Part shown: positions 42,723 through 51,056 of the stretch, piece by piece
How the letters are laid out: each line of letters starts with the position of its first letter
Numbering within the stretch: position 1 is the first letter of the stretch
Source: Gnetum montanum
Taxonomy: Eukaryota > Streptophyta > Gnetopsida > Gnetales > Gnetaceae
Assembly: GCA_015680685.1 (NCBI GenBank)
Contig: MNCI01026213.1
Location: forward strand, 5,392 to 56,447
Direction of reading: 5' to 3'
Length of the DNA stretch: 51,056 nucleotides
Position numbers and translations under genes: made by a program
Notes under the pieces: generated by a model
Seen by the model: only the letters and a program-made list of their open reading frames with translations
The model's database searches: none
What the model was told of the DNA's origin: nothing

Positions 42723-45040
42723 TCAAAAAATGCAACCTAGTTCTCTTGGGTCATACACTTGATGTTTCTTACTTACCATCCTAAATGACTTAGTGTTTCT
42801 GTTATCATCCCATGTAATCATGATGGTAATTGAATTTTTATCATCTAAGTCCTTATTTTCTCTATTTACTAGTGTATGATTATGATTTAATGTATATGTT
42901 TGTGAGTTTTCAATTAGGATCATTTTCTGAGAATAGGAGTTAATAAGTGGTTTAGATGTTTTTATGCATATTTTAGACACTTTTAGATTTTCAATTTTTG
43001 ACCACTAGGTGTCTTTTGGTTTAGTGACCCATGCTTCCATTTGTCCACACACATGTTTTTCACATTTGTTGTGAGTTGGTATAGGTTTTTTGTTAATATT
43101 TTGAACTTTTAGCCCATAGTTACATCCTTTATCATTATCAGTAATCCATGGAATTGCCTATCTTTCCACAATGATAGGCTTGTATCTTATATTTTAAACT
43201 GGAGTGGTAATGGGTGTTGGCTCTTCTGTAGGATAGGAAGACATTGTTTTAATGAGGAAGCGTGTTGCACTAGGTTGGTCTTGTGTTGGTTTTGATGAGT
43301 TATTAGGTCTATAAGTTTTTTTCCCATGTGAGAAAACTATCCTCATGAAAGGATGTTTCTGAGACTTTTGCTGAGAACTACTAACATTATCATTTACTTG
43401 GATGTTCATAGCACAAGTGGCATTCTTCCATTGATGTTGTGGTGCTAATACTTCATATGTTATTGGTGGTGACATATGTTGGAGAGAAGTATGACAATAT
43501 TGAGAATGTGACAGAGCATAAGAGGTGTGATATAGTTATCCCATAAGAGATGTTGTGGGTTTATGATATTTAGGAGAGTGCTAGTAGTGATTTGAGGTAG
43601 AGGAAGTAGGACCATTTGGGAAAATAGGTTGTTGAACATAATATTCATGCAAGTCTAGTTGGCAATAAGAGTATTTCTGATTTGATGATGGTATCCCCCA
43701 TGATTGTGGGTTTTTTCACTGTAGTTGATAGTAGTGTTAAGGCTAATAAAAGGTCCCACTAGAATAGTATAGTTTGTTGTAAGAGTATCTATAATTACCT
43801 TGTGAGTAAGGTAATTTCCTAGGCATTTTCTTTTGCATGAACTTGGGATTCAAAGTAAAAGCCCTAAACTCTTATAGATGTAACTTAACTAGGTGATAGC
43901 CCTTTGGATGGTCATATTGGTACATGTCACATCCATCATCCTCTTTTATGGTTGAGTCTATAGCCCATTCTACTACAACTATTTTCCCTTTTTGCCAATT
44001 TGTGCTCCTACCTATTTCTTTATTCTTTTTCCTCTTCTTATTTTGATCACTTGATCCTTTTTGCATTACCCTCTCCTCTAAGGTTTCCATGTAGGTTTTT
44101 AACTTTTTCATTCATCGACTTCTACATCTTATTTATCCTTGCTTCAAGCTCAATGATACACTTTTGTATTAGCAAGGTTTATTGTGAAATCACCTCATCA
44201 AGAGCTACCTCTTTTTTCTTATCATAGAAATATTCCTCTACATTCTCTTGTTTACATAGCTCTCCTTCTTCTTTTATCACCTAATCAACTAGCCTTTGTT
44301 TTTGATGGGCTTTCACTTCAGATAATCGACCTTGGCATAAATCCCAAGGGTCTCTCTTGTTTAGTTATGAAGCCCTTCTATGATGTGCTAAAGCTAATCA
44401 TTTTGAAAGAAATCATGACCTGGACATCTATGTAGTAGCAAATAGTATCTATCCAAGGCCACATCCAAGGATTCATGTTTTGCTTGCCTCCATCCTTGGA
44501 TTTGGTTTCTCAGGTTGGACACTCTTGCATAGGCTTAGTATTTCTTGTTGAAGAGTTCTAGCATTATGGACCATTGATGGATTGAATCTAGTTCCAACGA
44601 TCTATACCAACTTTCAACTTCATCAACTAGTATTCCAAGAAAGAGCTTAAGCTTTTGCTACTTATGTTCAATGTTTTGTAAGGTGCATGCATCATGGAAG
44701 GTTTGCAAATGATCTTGTGGGTCAATCATAGCCTCCTTTAAATTGACAAATGTTATCCATGTCTAGTCGTCTAATGCAACTCTTATTTTGATTCCTATGG
44801 GGTATTCTAACTACCTTCTTGATCTCTATCATGCTCCAAGTAGCCAACAAGAATTCATCACTATCATCCATGTCATGATGATAATCTCTATTTCTATTTA
44901 CTTGATAGTGGTGGTCTTGCCTATGCTTACTTTGATGGCTTTTATCTTATCTTTGATCTCTCTTTCTATCTCCATCTTGACCCTTTAGTAGAGATCTATC
45001 TCTATTCCTATGTTCATCTTCTTCACAACTAAAATTAATC
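42723..45040 (-). pseudogene. gag of C (5' end truncated)
   Basis: Arg/Asp/His-rich N-terminal part (HRNRDRSLLKGQDGDRKRDQ near 44950-45030) like the A gag extension. Decayed capsid region 44350-44720; helix METLEERV near 44080; knuckle CDMYQYDHPKGYH at 43885-43930 with Cys positions lost. A Pro/Ser-rich tail (43194-43650) ends at the stop at 42723. No start codon is assigned because the upstream sequence is replaced near 45050. It resembles A more than B at the N-terminus, so C probably arose separately from an A-type gag. Confidence 0.65.
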
Positions 45041-45109
45041 AATGATCATTGTACCTTGAAGAATGGGGGAACAACCAAGTGGCAATGGTAAGGGTGTGAC
45101 CACAAGGGG

Positions 45110-45236
45110 ACTTGTTGGATTTTCTTGTTAACTTGTTGGATTTTCCTCTATAAATATGCATCCTCCTATTATGTATTAACGTGCTTTTGTCAATAGAGTA
45201 GTCAAATTCTTACAATTTTATTTCATAGTATTAGAG
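45110..45236 (+). repeat. Possible copia or TRIM LTR 3' end with Met-tRNA PBS-like site
   Basis: The plus strand shows TGTTGG, a TATA box (CTCTATAAATATGC at 45147-45160) and ends TTTCA at 45225. It is followed by TAGTATTAGAG, two transitions from the Met-tRNA PBS TGGTATCAGAG. However, the following bases also align with the inverted C-type LTR, so the PBS may be fortuitous. No second LTR was found. Confidence 0.35.
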
Positions 45237-45879
45237 AATAGTCAATGAGTGCCTGCAGTGTGGATCTGAGTCAGTTGTACAACATCTTATTCGAGTGGCA
45301 ATGTACTTGGATACATTCCATGAATGACAATAAGATCAAGATTGCTTCTTATTCATTGCAATACTTTGACTTAGATTAAATTTACTTTCTATGCAATTTA
45401 CGTTTCATGTACTTAGTTAGTATTTATGTTTCCATGCATGTTAATCAGTTGTCCAAATGAGTACAAATAGTTTCAAGTGTAAACACGTATTCGCTTCGTA
45501 ATCCCAGTAGCGTTATTACTTGGTTTTCCCAATAGCATAGAACTTGGTAATTCTAGTAGTGCATACGTGGGTTTAGGACGTGTAGAACAAGTTGGAAATA
45601 GACACTCATCACCCATAGGCTAGTTTAGACTTTACTTTCCATTGTTAATTAGTTTAAACAAATGATTTCTTTATTAACAATAGGAGTAGCATGAGGCCAA
45701 AACAACATCAATTATCATATGCCTCACTTTGGACTAAATCATATGTGACAAAGCTACCACTAGTCCAAGTGGGAATACAATGAACTGCAATCAAGGCATA
45801 ACAATCTAGGTGCTACAACTAGTCCCATCCACAAAATTTAATCAAATTGTGCATGAACATTTGTGATTCATATGGTTGG
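45232..45879 (+). repeat. Inverted C-type LTR fragment
   Basis: Its reverse complement aligns with 30366-31050 of the C LTR, including GATGGGACTAG, AGGCATATGATAATTGA and GGGATTACGAAGCG-type words. Every other LTR here runs the opposite way. It is cut at 45879 by D, so the missing LTR end should lie beyond D, outside the window. Confidence 0.75.
45875..45879. repeat. Left flank GTTGG of D (putative target duplication)
   Basis: Five bases before the D LTR. The partner would lie past the window end and cannot be checked. Confidence 0.3.
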
Positions 45880-46747
45880 TGATGAGCAGCGAGATACCCC
45901 TACACTCAACCATACGAATACGAGCGTTCATGCACGATCCGGTCGAACTCCATAGACAGGCTAGTTGTGGTCTCTATATTGTTACACGTTGATCGTAGTT
46001 CGCTGTCTTCTTACCTGGACTAGTATTTGCTTTGTCACGTATGGTTTAGTCCAGAGTGAGCCATATGATGTGATCCTAAACTAATGCTACTCCTAGAGAC
46101 AATGGAAAATAATCTTGATTAAACTAAGGAGGAATAGGAAATGAGTCTAAGCTAGCCTAAGTGTGATGAGTATCTGTTTCTTAATCATCCGTACACATCT
46201 TGGACCTTGTGCACGACTACTACTGGGATTACCAAGCGTAGATCCTAGGTATGCTATTAGGTTACCAAGTAGTCACACTTAAATGCTCGTGATTAAGTCA
46301 TACTCATTCCACATTTAACAACAGGAATACTAAATGACAATAAAGAAATATTAACTAAGAAAATAATAAATAATAATAACAATTAAATAATTAAACTAAG
46401 TGAATGTTGCAATGATGAAGTAATCTCGATCTTTATTTCTGATCATGTGAGCGTCCAAGTATGTCACACTCGAATAAAGATGTCATACAATTACAAACAT
46501 CACACTGCGGGCATACACTGTGAAAATAATCTAACTCCTACGAAAACAAACTGAAAGTGTCTAGCTAAAAATGACAAAAAGATGCCTAAATGAGGTGGAA
46601 GGCCCTCTTATTTATAGGCCGGGATAGGTGGCTGCATAAACGGGGCAACATCGACGCAGGAAGGCTACGTCGACAGGGCCACATCAATGCAGCTATGGCC
46701 TCGTATACACAGCCTAGTTGATGCATCAACTATATAGCACTTCATCA
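45880..46747 (-). repeat. 3' LTR of D
   Basis: 868 bp, TGATGAGCAGCGAG to CACTTCATCA; TATA 46609-46616. The U3 has three ACATCGACGCAG-like units (46651-46705) with ACGTCGAC and no GATATC array. PPT (minus CAGTCGTGGGGTA) follows at 46748. Confidence 0.85.
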
Positions 46748-46919
46748 TACCCCACGACTGAGTAAAAACTTATCCTCAAGTTAAAGAAGGTGAGGAACAA
46801 GCTCAATTGAATACATAGTGGATAGGTATGGGATTGTTGACTGACTAGAAATTTATTCTTGCCACAATGGAGAATTAAACAAAATTTGGACACAGACACA
46901 AAAGAAAAACTTATGGAAC
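46748..46919 (-). other. PPT and 3' untranslated stretch of D
   Basis: PPT at 46748-46760, then the shared CAATCCCATACCTATCCACTATG 3' sequence read on the minus strand near 46815-46835. No gene. Confidence 0.65.
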
Positions 46920-47253
46920 TCATGGGGTTCTCGGTAGTGGTGGCTCCTCCATGGGTGCCTTTCCTTTGTCCTACGTGCCAGGCTTCTGAGATTGATAACA
47001 TGGAGGAAGCACCTGATGTTTCTCCTCTTCTTTTTGAGGATTATGAGCCATCCATGCTAATGTTTGAATGTCGGATGGAGTTGGCACTTTTCATGGACAT
47101 GAGAACTATGGGAACACTTGATTGGCCTTGACATGCCATGCCACAAATAGCCTTCATTCCTCTTCATAGGCTCGGGCCTTGACCTTTGTCGCCCCCAGGT
47201 CGTTCATGTGCACCTTGAGAAGGTCCTCCTTGTTGTCTTCTTTTAGGGGCCAT
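46920..47253 (-). pseudogene. Internally deleted ORF2 of D
   Basis: ATG 47253 gives MAPKRRQQGGPSQG, matching the B1 ORF2 start. After about 20 codons it jumps, near 47195, to the C-terminal block (KARAYEEE, AWHVKANQVF). About 2.45 kb holding the plant-transposon-protein-like domain and coiled coil is missing. The junction puts the tail out of frame, so only a 29-residue peptide could be made. Confidence 0.75.
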
Positions 47254-47323
47254 CTATAATCACACAAAGATCAATTGTTAGGAAGGTTATTGAGAAAATT
47301 TCAATGATTTCATACCTTACTCA
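47254..47323 (-). promoter_or_regulatory. Candidate short intron before ORF2 (D)
   Basis: Donor-like GAGTAAGGTATG (G at 47321, or GTATG at 47316), branch-point-like CCTAACAA near 47276-47283, and acceptor TGTGATTATAG at 47254 directly before ATG. Length is 63-68 nt. Confidence 0.55.
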
Positions 47324-47519
47324 TTACCATTAATAAATGTTGCATTCTTTACTTAGTGTGATTTTAAAGTTAGAAATTTTTCAGGGAAGTTGCCCTAAAA
47401 GTTTAATGTCAGAGCTGGTTTTGAGGAATGTTTGATAAAATGATGACAAAGGAAAGAATATATTTGGCAATGAAATACTCGGAGGGTATAAGATGATGTG
47501 GTGGTGTGCAACAAGTACA

Positions 47520-48590
47520 AATTACAAAATTCATGCAAGTGGGTCCTTCCCAAAGCAGGTTCCAACCTATATGCCCTTGTGTAACCATACCTTAAGATGT
47601 CTGTAGGTATTAGAAGGGTTAAATGTAATCTATACCAATGCAACACACACACATGTTGATACCACCGTGATGAGGTATGAATTCAATGTCATACAAGACA
47701 CGAGTCACAAATCCATGAACAATGAGATGGAATGAATCGAAGAAGGGATTGCAGAGATTGGGACGTGACATAATTGACTCAGGGCATAATGAATCCTGCG
47801 TGTACAACATGATTAAAGTGTCATTAACCCATCATTCCAAGATTAGGACCAAGTCCATTCCTCTAATCAATGACACTGCATTGTTTTATCCCATGATGAA
47901 TAACTACGAGAGTACCATAACAACAAGGCGTACGATCACTTGGTGTTTTGTTCAAGGGAGGAGTTATTTTTGTTTTGTGGCACTTCCTTTTTCTTTTGCT
48001 TTTTATTTTCACTTCACTGAATCCAGAGAAATTGCCAACCTTTAGGCATGGGTTCATGTCTTTCTAATGGAACCCCCTAGAATAGTATTTGAATTTTGAG
48101 TGCCCTTTTGATTACTCTTACTTCCATTTTTCATTAGATCTACAAGGATCTTAGTACAACCACGTTGCATGATAACTCCCACAAATGTCACCAAAGAAAA
48201 TCTACAAGTCCCCTTGATGTCACACCCTAATCATTCCCTCTTGGTCCATCATTTTCACTCTAGGTACAATGAACATAAGATTAATTTTAAGTTCAAAAAT
48301 GTCAAGAATATCACTGTAACCTCGAACAGAACCTCTTATTTGTAGAGTGGATGCATGGGTGTAGTGGGCTCATTATCCAAATAATTGATCACTGAGACTT
48401 GATAGCATAGAATAACACCTCAACCAACGAGCCACATGAGTATTTTATTCATGGATGAGATTACTCATACAAATATAAAAAGATAAAAAGATAAAAAAAT
48501 AAATTAAAAGGGTGAAAAACTGGAAAACAAAAAGTTGAAAAATTAAAGCAACAAAAAAACATTTATTAATTCTGTGTTGTTAGAATGGAG
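47520..48590 (-). other. Conserved non-coding block of D
   Basis: Collinear with B1 6540-7610, with GTGGGTCCTTCCCAAAGCAGG (47539-47559), TGCCCTTGTGTAACCATACC, AGGCATGGGTTCATGTCTTT (48043-48062) and an A-rich tract (48475-48560). The internal promoter seen in B1 and B2 is absent between here and ORF2. Confidence 0.6.
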
Positions 48591-48675
48591 GATACCCCCC
48601 ATAACTAAACGATTGAGCATGGCTAGAATTAATAACTGGAAGGTGAGGATCCTTGCATGTTGGAAGTATTGGGAC

Positions 48676-50660
48676 CTAGTCATACTTACCCCATTGGGGT
48701 TCACACACTTGATTAGGGTTGACATAGTGGGGCAAGTTATAAGATGTGGTTAATTTATAAGGAGTTGACCCACTATGGTACTTGTGACCGTAAGATGGTA
48801 TGAAAGGATCAACATGTTTTCCCATGTGGAAATATTCATTGGGTCCCATGGTTGTTGGAGTATTGGATGGTGGCCTTAATAAGGTAACATGAGGCATTGG
48901 GTTCGAAGAGGAAGATGCAGCACAGTTTTGGATTTGTGCTGACTTGGAGAATGCAGTGGTTTTTGAACTGTGGTGTCCCTTTCGACAATCACGTCTAAAG
49001 AAGGGATGCCTTCGATGTTGTGAAGGACCTCCACTACTATTGACAGTAGCAGCACAAATAATGTTTGTAGGTTGGTGCTGTGGTGCAAAATCTTCTGGCA
49101 TAGCTGGTAGTGATGTAGAAGGGGATAAAGTATGAGAATATTGAGGTTGAGGAGAAGTGTGAGGTACATGAGGTGGTGATCTTGTTGGAGAGGACCTAGG
49201 TGGATAGTACTCAGGAGAATGATAATGATAAGGTGAAGTAGAGGATGCTGATCCCATTGGAGAAATAGGGTGTTAAACATAATAAGCATTTGGTGCTGCG
49301 ACATACAAAGGATATGGTCTAGTTGGCAGTGGCCTCCCCCACAACTAAGATTTTTGCCACTATGGTTGGACACAATATTTCTGTACAAACTCTGGATGTA
49401 ACATTCCTTCCCAAAGCTCATGTAAATGTGACAAAACTGGACATTGGCCCTTGGGATGATCATACAGACAGATGTTACATTGATACATATGATTGGTAGT
49501 TAAGTTCTTATCCTTATTCTCTTCTACCCTTTGTTTCGATTGTCCTGTGGTGTCCTGTCCTGTTTTTCAATTTGGCATAGTTTTTCCTCTAATAATATTG
49601 GCATATTCTCCACATCTTTCATTTACCCAGTCTACCATCTTATTGATCTTTGCCTTAATTTCATCTAGTGATTGTATGATTGGCAAAGATGATTCCACCT
49701 CCTTGAAGTGAGTTGATTTCTCCTCTTCATGATCATGGACCCTTGTTAAGTTAACATTTTGGTCCTGTTGAGAACTTTCAACATTCTCCCATTTGGCTAT
49801 TTCTCCTTCTTCTTTTGCTATCTGCTTAATAAGATCTTGGAGTTGATGGGTTTGTAGCTCATATAGTTGACCTCGGGTGTACATCCCTAGGATCTCCCTT
49901 ATTTCGTTACGAAGCCCATCAATAATATGGTACATTAGCCTTTCCTCGAAAAACCCATGGCCTAGACAGTTGTTTAATAGTGCATAATATCTTTCTAAGG
50001 CCATGTCCAAGGGTTCATGTTGTGCTTTTTTCCATTCTTGGATTTGTTTCCTCAAGGCTGACACTCTCACATAGGTTTGATATCTTTCATTGAAAAGTTC
50101 TACCATTGTCAGCCAATGTCGAATTGATTTTAGTTTTAATGACCTATATCATACTTTAGCTTGGCCAATGAGTGTCAAAGGAAAGATCTTAAGTATTTTC
50201 CGCCCATTATCAATGTTGTTCCATGTACAGGCATTATAGAAGGCTTGTAAATGTTCTTGCGGATCTGAATCATACCCTCCTGAAAAATTGGGAAAGTTGT
50301 TTAAATCAAGCACAGGTAGAGAACTCTCCTTACGATGCTTGCAGGTTATTTGAACAACCTCCTATATTTCCGTTAAGCTTGTAGTGGCCAATAGGGGTTC
50401 ATCATCATCGGTTAAGTTATGCTTTCGTGCATTGGGACAATGTTGTCTTTGTTTATGTTTATAAGAAACCCCACCTCGGGTTGCATACTCCAATCTTCAT
50501 TGTCATAATATTCGTTGGTTCTCCAATGAACTACTTCACTAGATGTGGCATTATTATAGTCTTGTAGGAGAGATATGGTTATGAAATTGTGTGTGAATTT
50601 ATATGTGACTTTTTCTAAATTTTTTCTTTCTAAAAGATATATCATTAATTCCTTATACAA
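48676..50660 (-). pseudogene. gag of D (best-preserved gag)
   Basis: The B-type start ATG has become ATA near 50579 (ISLLQDYNNA); an in-frame ATG exists upstream at 50660. A frameshift lies between 50412 and about 50380. The capsid frame 49567-50106 (179 codons) reads MVELFNERYQTYVRVSALRKQ, WKKAQHEPLDMALERYYALL and ends before the knuckle CNICLYDHPKGQC (49446-49484, CX2CX3HX4C intact). The tail 48676-49257 (193 codons) is Pro/Ser/Tyr/His-rich with PRSSPTRSPPHVPH and a second His/Cys cluster HPFFRRDCRKGHHSS. It ends VCEPQWGKYD-stop, with a GTAAGT donor-like site inside the last codons (G at 48689). Confidence 0.8.
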
Positions 50661-50700
50661 CGATCTTATATGATGTAACTAATCTAAATAACTAGCACCA

Positions 50701-50718
50701 TCCCCGGCAATGGCGCCA
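50701..50718 (-). other. Primer-binding site of D (tRNA-Asp type)
   Basis: The plus strand TCCCCGGCAATGGCGCCA matches 17 of 18 bases of the plant tRNA-Asp 3' end. One base before the LTR. This is the clearest PBS in the window and fixes the minus-strand orientation. Confidence 0.92.
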
Positions 50719-50719
50719 A

Positions 50720-51056
50720 TGAGGAGTGGCGAGATACCCCTACACTCAACCATATGAATACGAGCGTTCACACATGATCCGGTTGAACTCCATGGATAGG
50801 CTAGTTGTGGTATCTAGATTGTTACATGTTGATCGCAGTTCGCTGTCTTCTCACCTGAACTAGTATTTGCTTTGTCATGTATGGTTAGTCCAGAGTGAGG
50901 CATATGATGTGATCCTAAACTAATGCTACTCCTAGAGACAATGGAAAATAATCTTGATTAGACTAAGGCAGAATAGGAAATGAGTCTAAGCTAGCCTAAG
51001 TGCGATGAGTATCCGTTCCTTAATCATCCGTACACATCTTGGACCTCGTGCACAAC
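50720..51056 (-). repeat. 5' LTR of D (partial, cut by window end)
   Basis: Begins TGAGGAGTGGCGAG and matches 45880-46216. The rest, including U3 and TATA, lies beyond the window. Confidence 0.85.

Larger units (their letters stand above)
30359..45050 (-). mobile_element. Element C: gag-bearing, pol-less relative, with nested B2
   Basis: It starts with a 3' LTR (30359-31324) and PPT. The ORF2 3' end (31325-31625) is split from its 5' end (40279-40478) by B2. Then come an internal promoter candidate, the conserved non-coding block (41390-42330), an A-rich tract and gag (42723-45040). No pol domain is present. The PBS and 5' LTR are missing at the right end; sequence changes near 45050 to a copia-LTR-like piece and an inverted C-type LTR. 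The left flank 30354-30358 (GTATT) has no visible partner. Confidence 0.7.
45880..51056 (-). mobile_element. Element D: gag-only retrotransposon (5' LTR runs off the window)
   Basis: 3' LTR 45880-46747, PBS 50701-50718, and a 5' LTR starting at 50720 and cut by the window end. The internal region is only about 4 kb: gag, a shortened non-coding block and the two ends of ORF2. No pol. It resembles the published class of terminal-repeat retrotransposons with GAG (TR-GAG). Its PBS is the least decayed in the window and gag has the fewest lesions, suggesting the youngest insertion. Confidence 0.8.

Noticed and set aside
48876-49463. 195-codon minus-strand frame overlapping the gag tail of D
   Set aside because: It is a shifted frame of the Pro-rich gag tail. 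The frame at 48676-49257 continues the capsid frame and is homologous to the other gag tails.

Overview
The window is plant nuclear DNA made almost wholly of decayed LTR retrotransposons. I found no host gene, rRNA gene, CRISPR array or bacterial signal. The sequence is AT-rich. All element reading frames are broken by stops and frameshifts, and related copies differ mostly by C/T and G/A changes, as expected of methylated heterochromatin. The species cannot be told from the sequence.

Almost everything belongs to one Ty3/gypsy clade of Athila/Tat type. Its marks are a primer site matching the 3' end of plant tRNA-Asp, an FMDD reverse-transcriptase box, LTRs starting TGATGA and ending TCATCA, and a CX2CX3HX4C Gag knuckle. 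I name the copies A, A2, B1, B2, C and D. All six lie on the minus strand, so the 3' LTR is on the left and the 5' LTR on the right.

Left block (1-28880). A Ty1/copia fragment was split inside its Gag zinc knuckle by element A (998-28642, target duplication CCATG). A was then hit twice: by B1 next to its 3' LTR (1852-10573) and by A2 inside its 5' LTR (19413-28524). A keeps gag, protease, RT/RNase H and integrase. A2 has lost the RT core.

Middle (about 28880-30353). This stretch is AT-rich and unassigned, apart from a possible tRNA-derived SINE head near 29950.

Right block (30359-51056). Element C has a 3' LTR, a shrunken ORF2 and a gag. It carries B2 (31626-40273) inside it. C ends near 45050 against a copia-LTR-like piece and an inverted C-type LTR, and that LTR is interrupted by D (45880 to beyond the window end).

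B1 and B2 form a two-gene family without pol: gag, about 2 kb of conserved non-coding DNA, then a 930-codon ORF2. ORF2 has a domain like the putative plant transposon protein family and a long coiled coil. B and C also seem to hold a second, internal promoter before ORF2 whose repeats match the U3 repeats of their own LTRs. D has lost most of ORF2 together with that promoter and is essentially gag only. The likely picture is one autonomous lineage (A-type) with pol-less relatives that share its PBS, PPT and 3' region and use its enzymes in trans.
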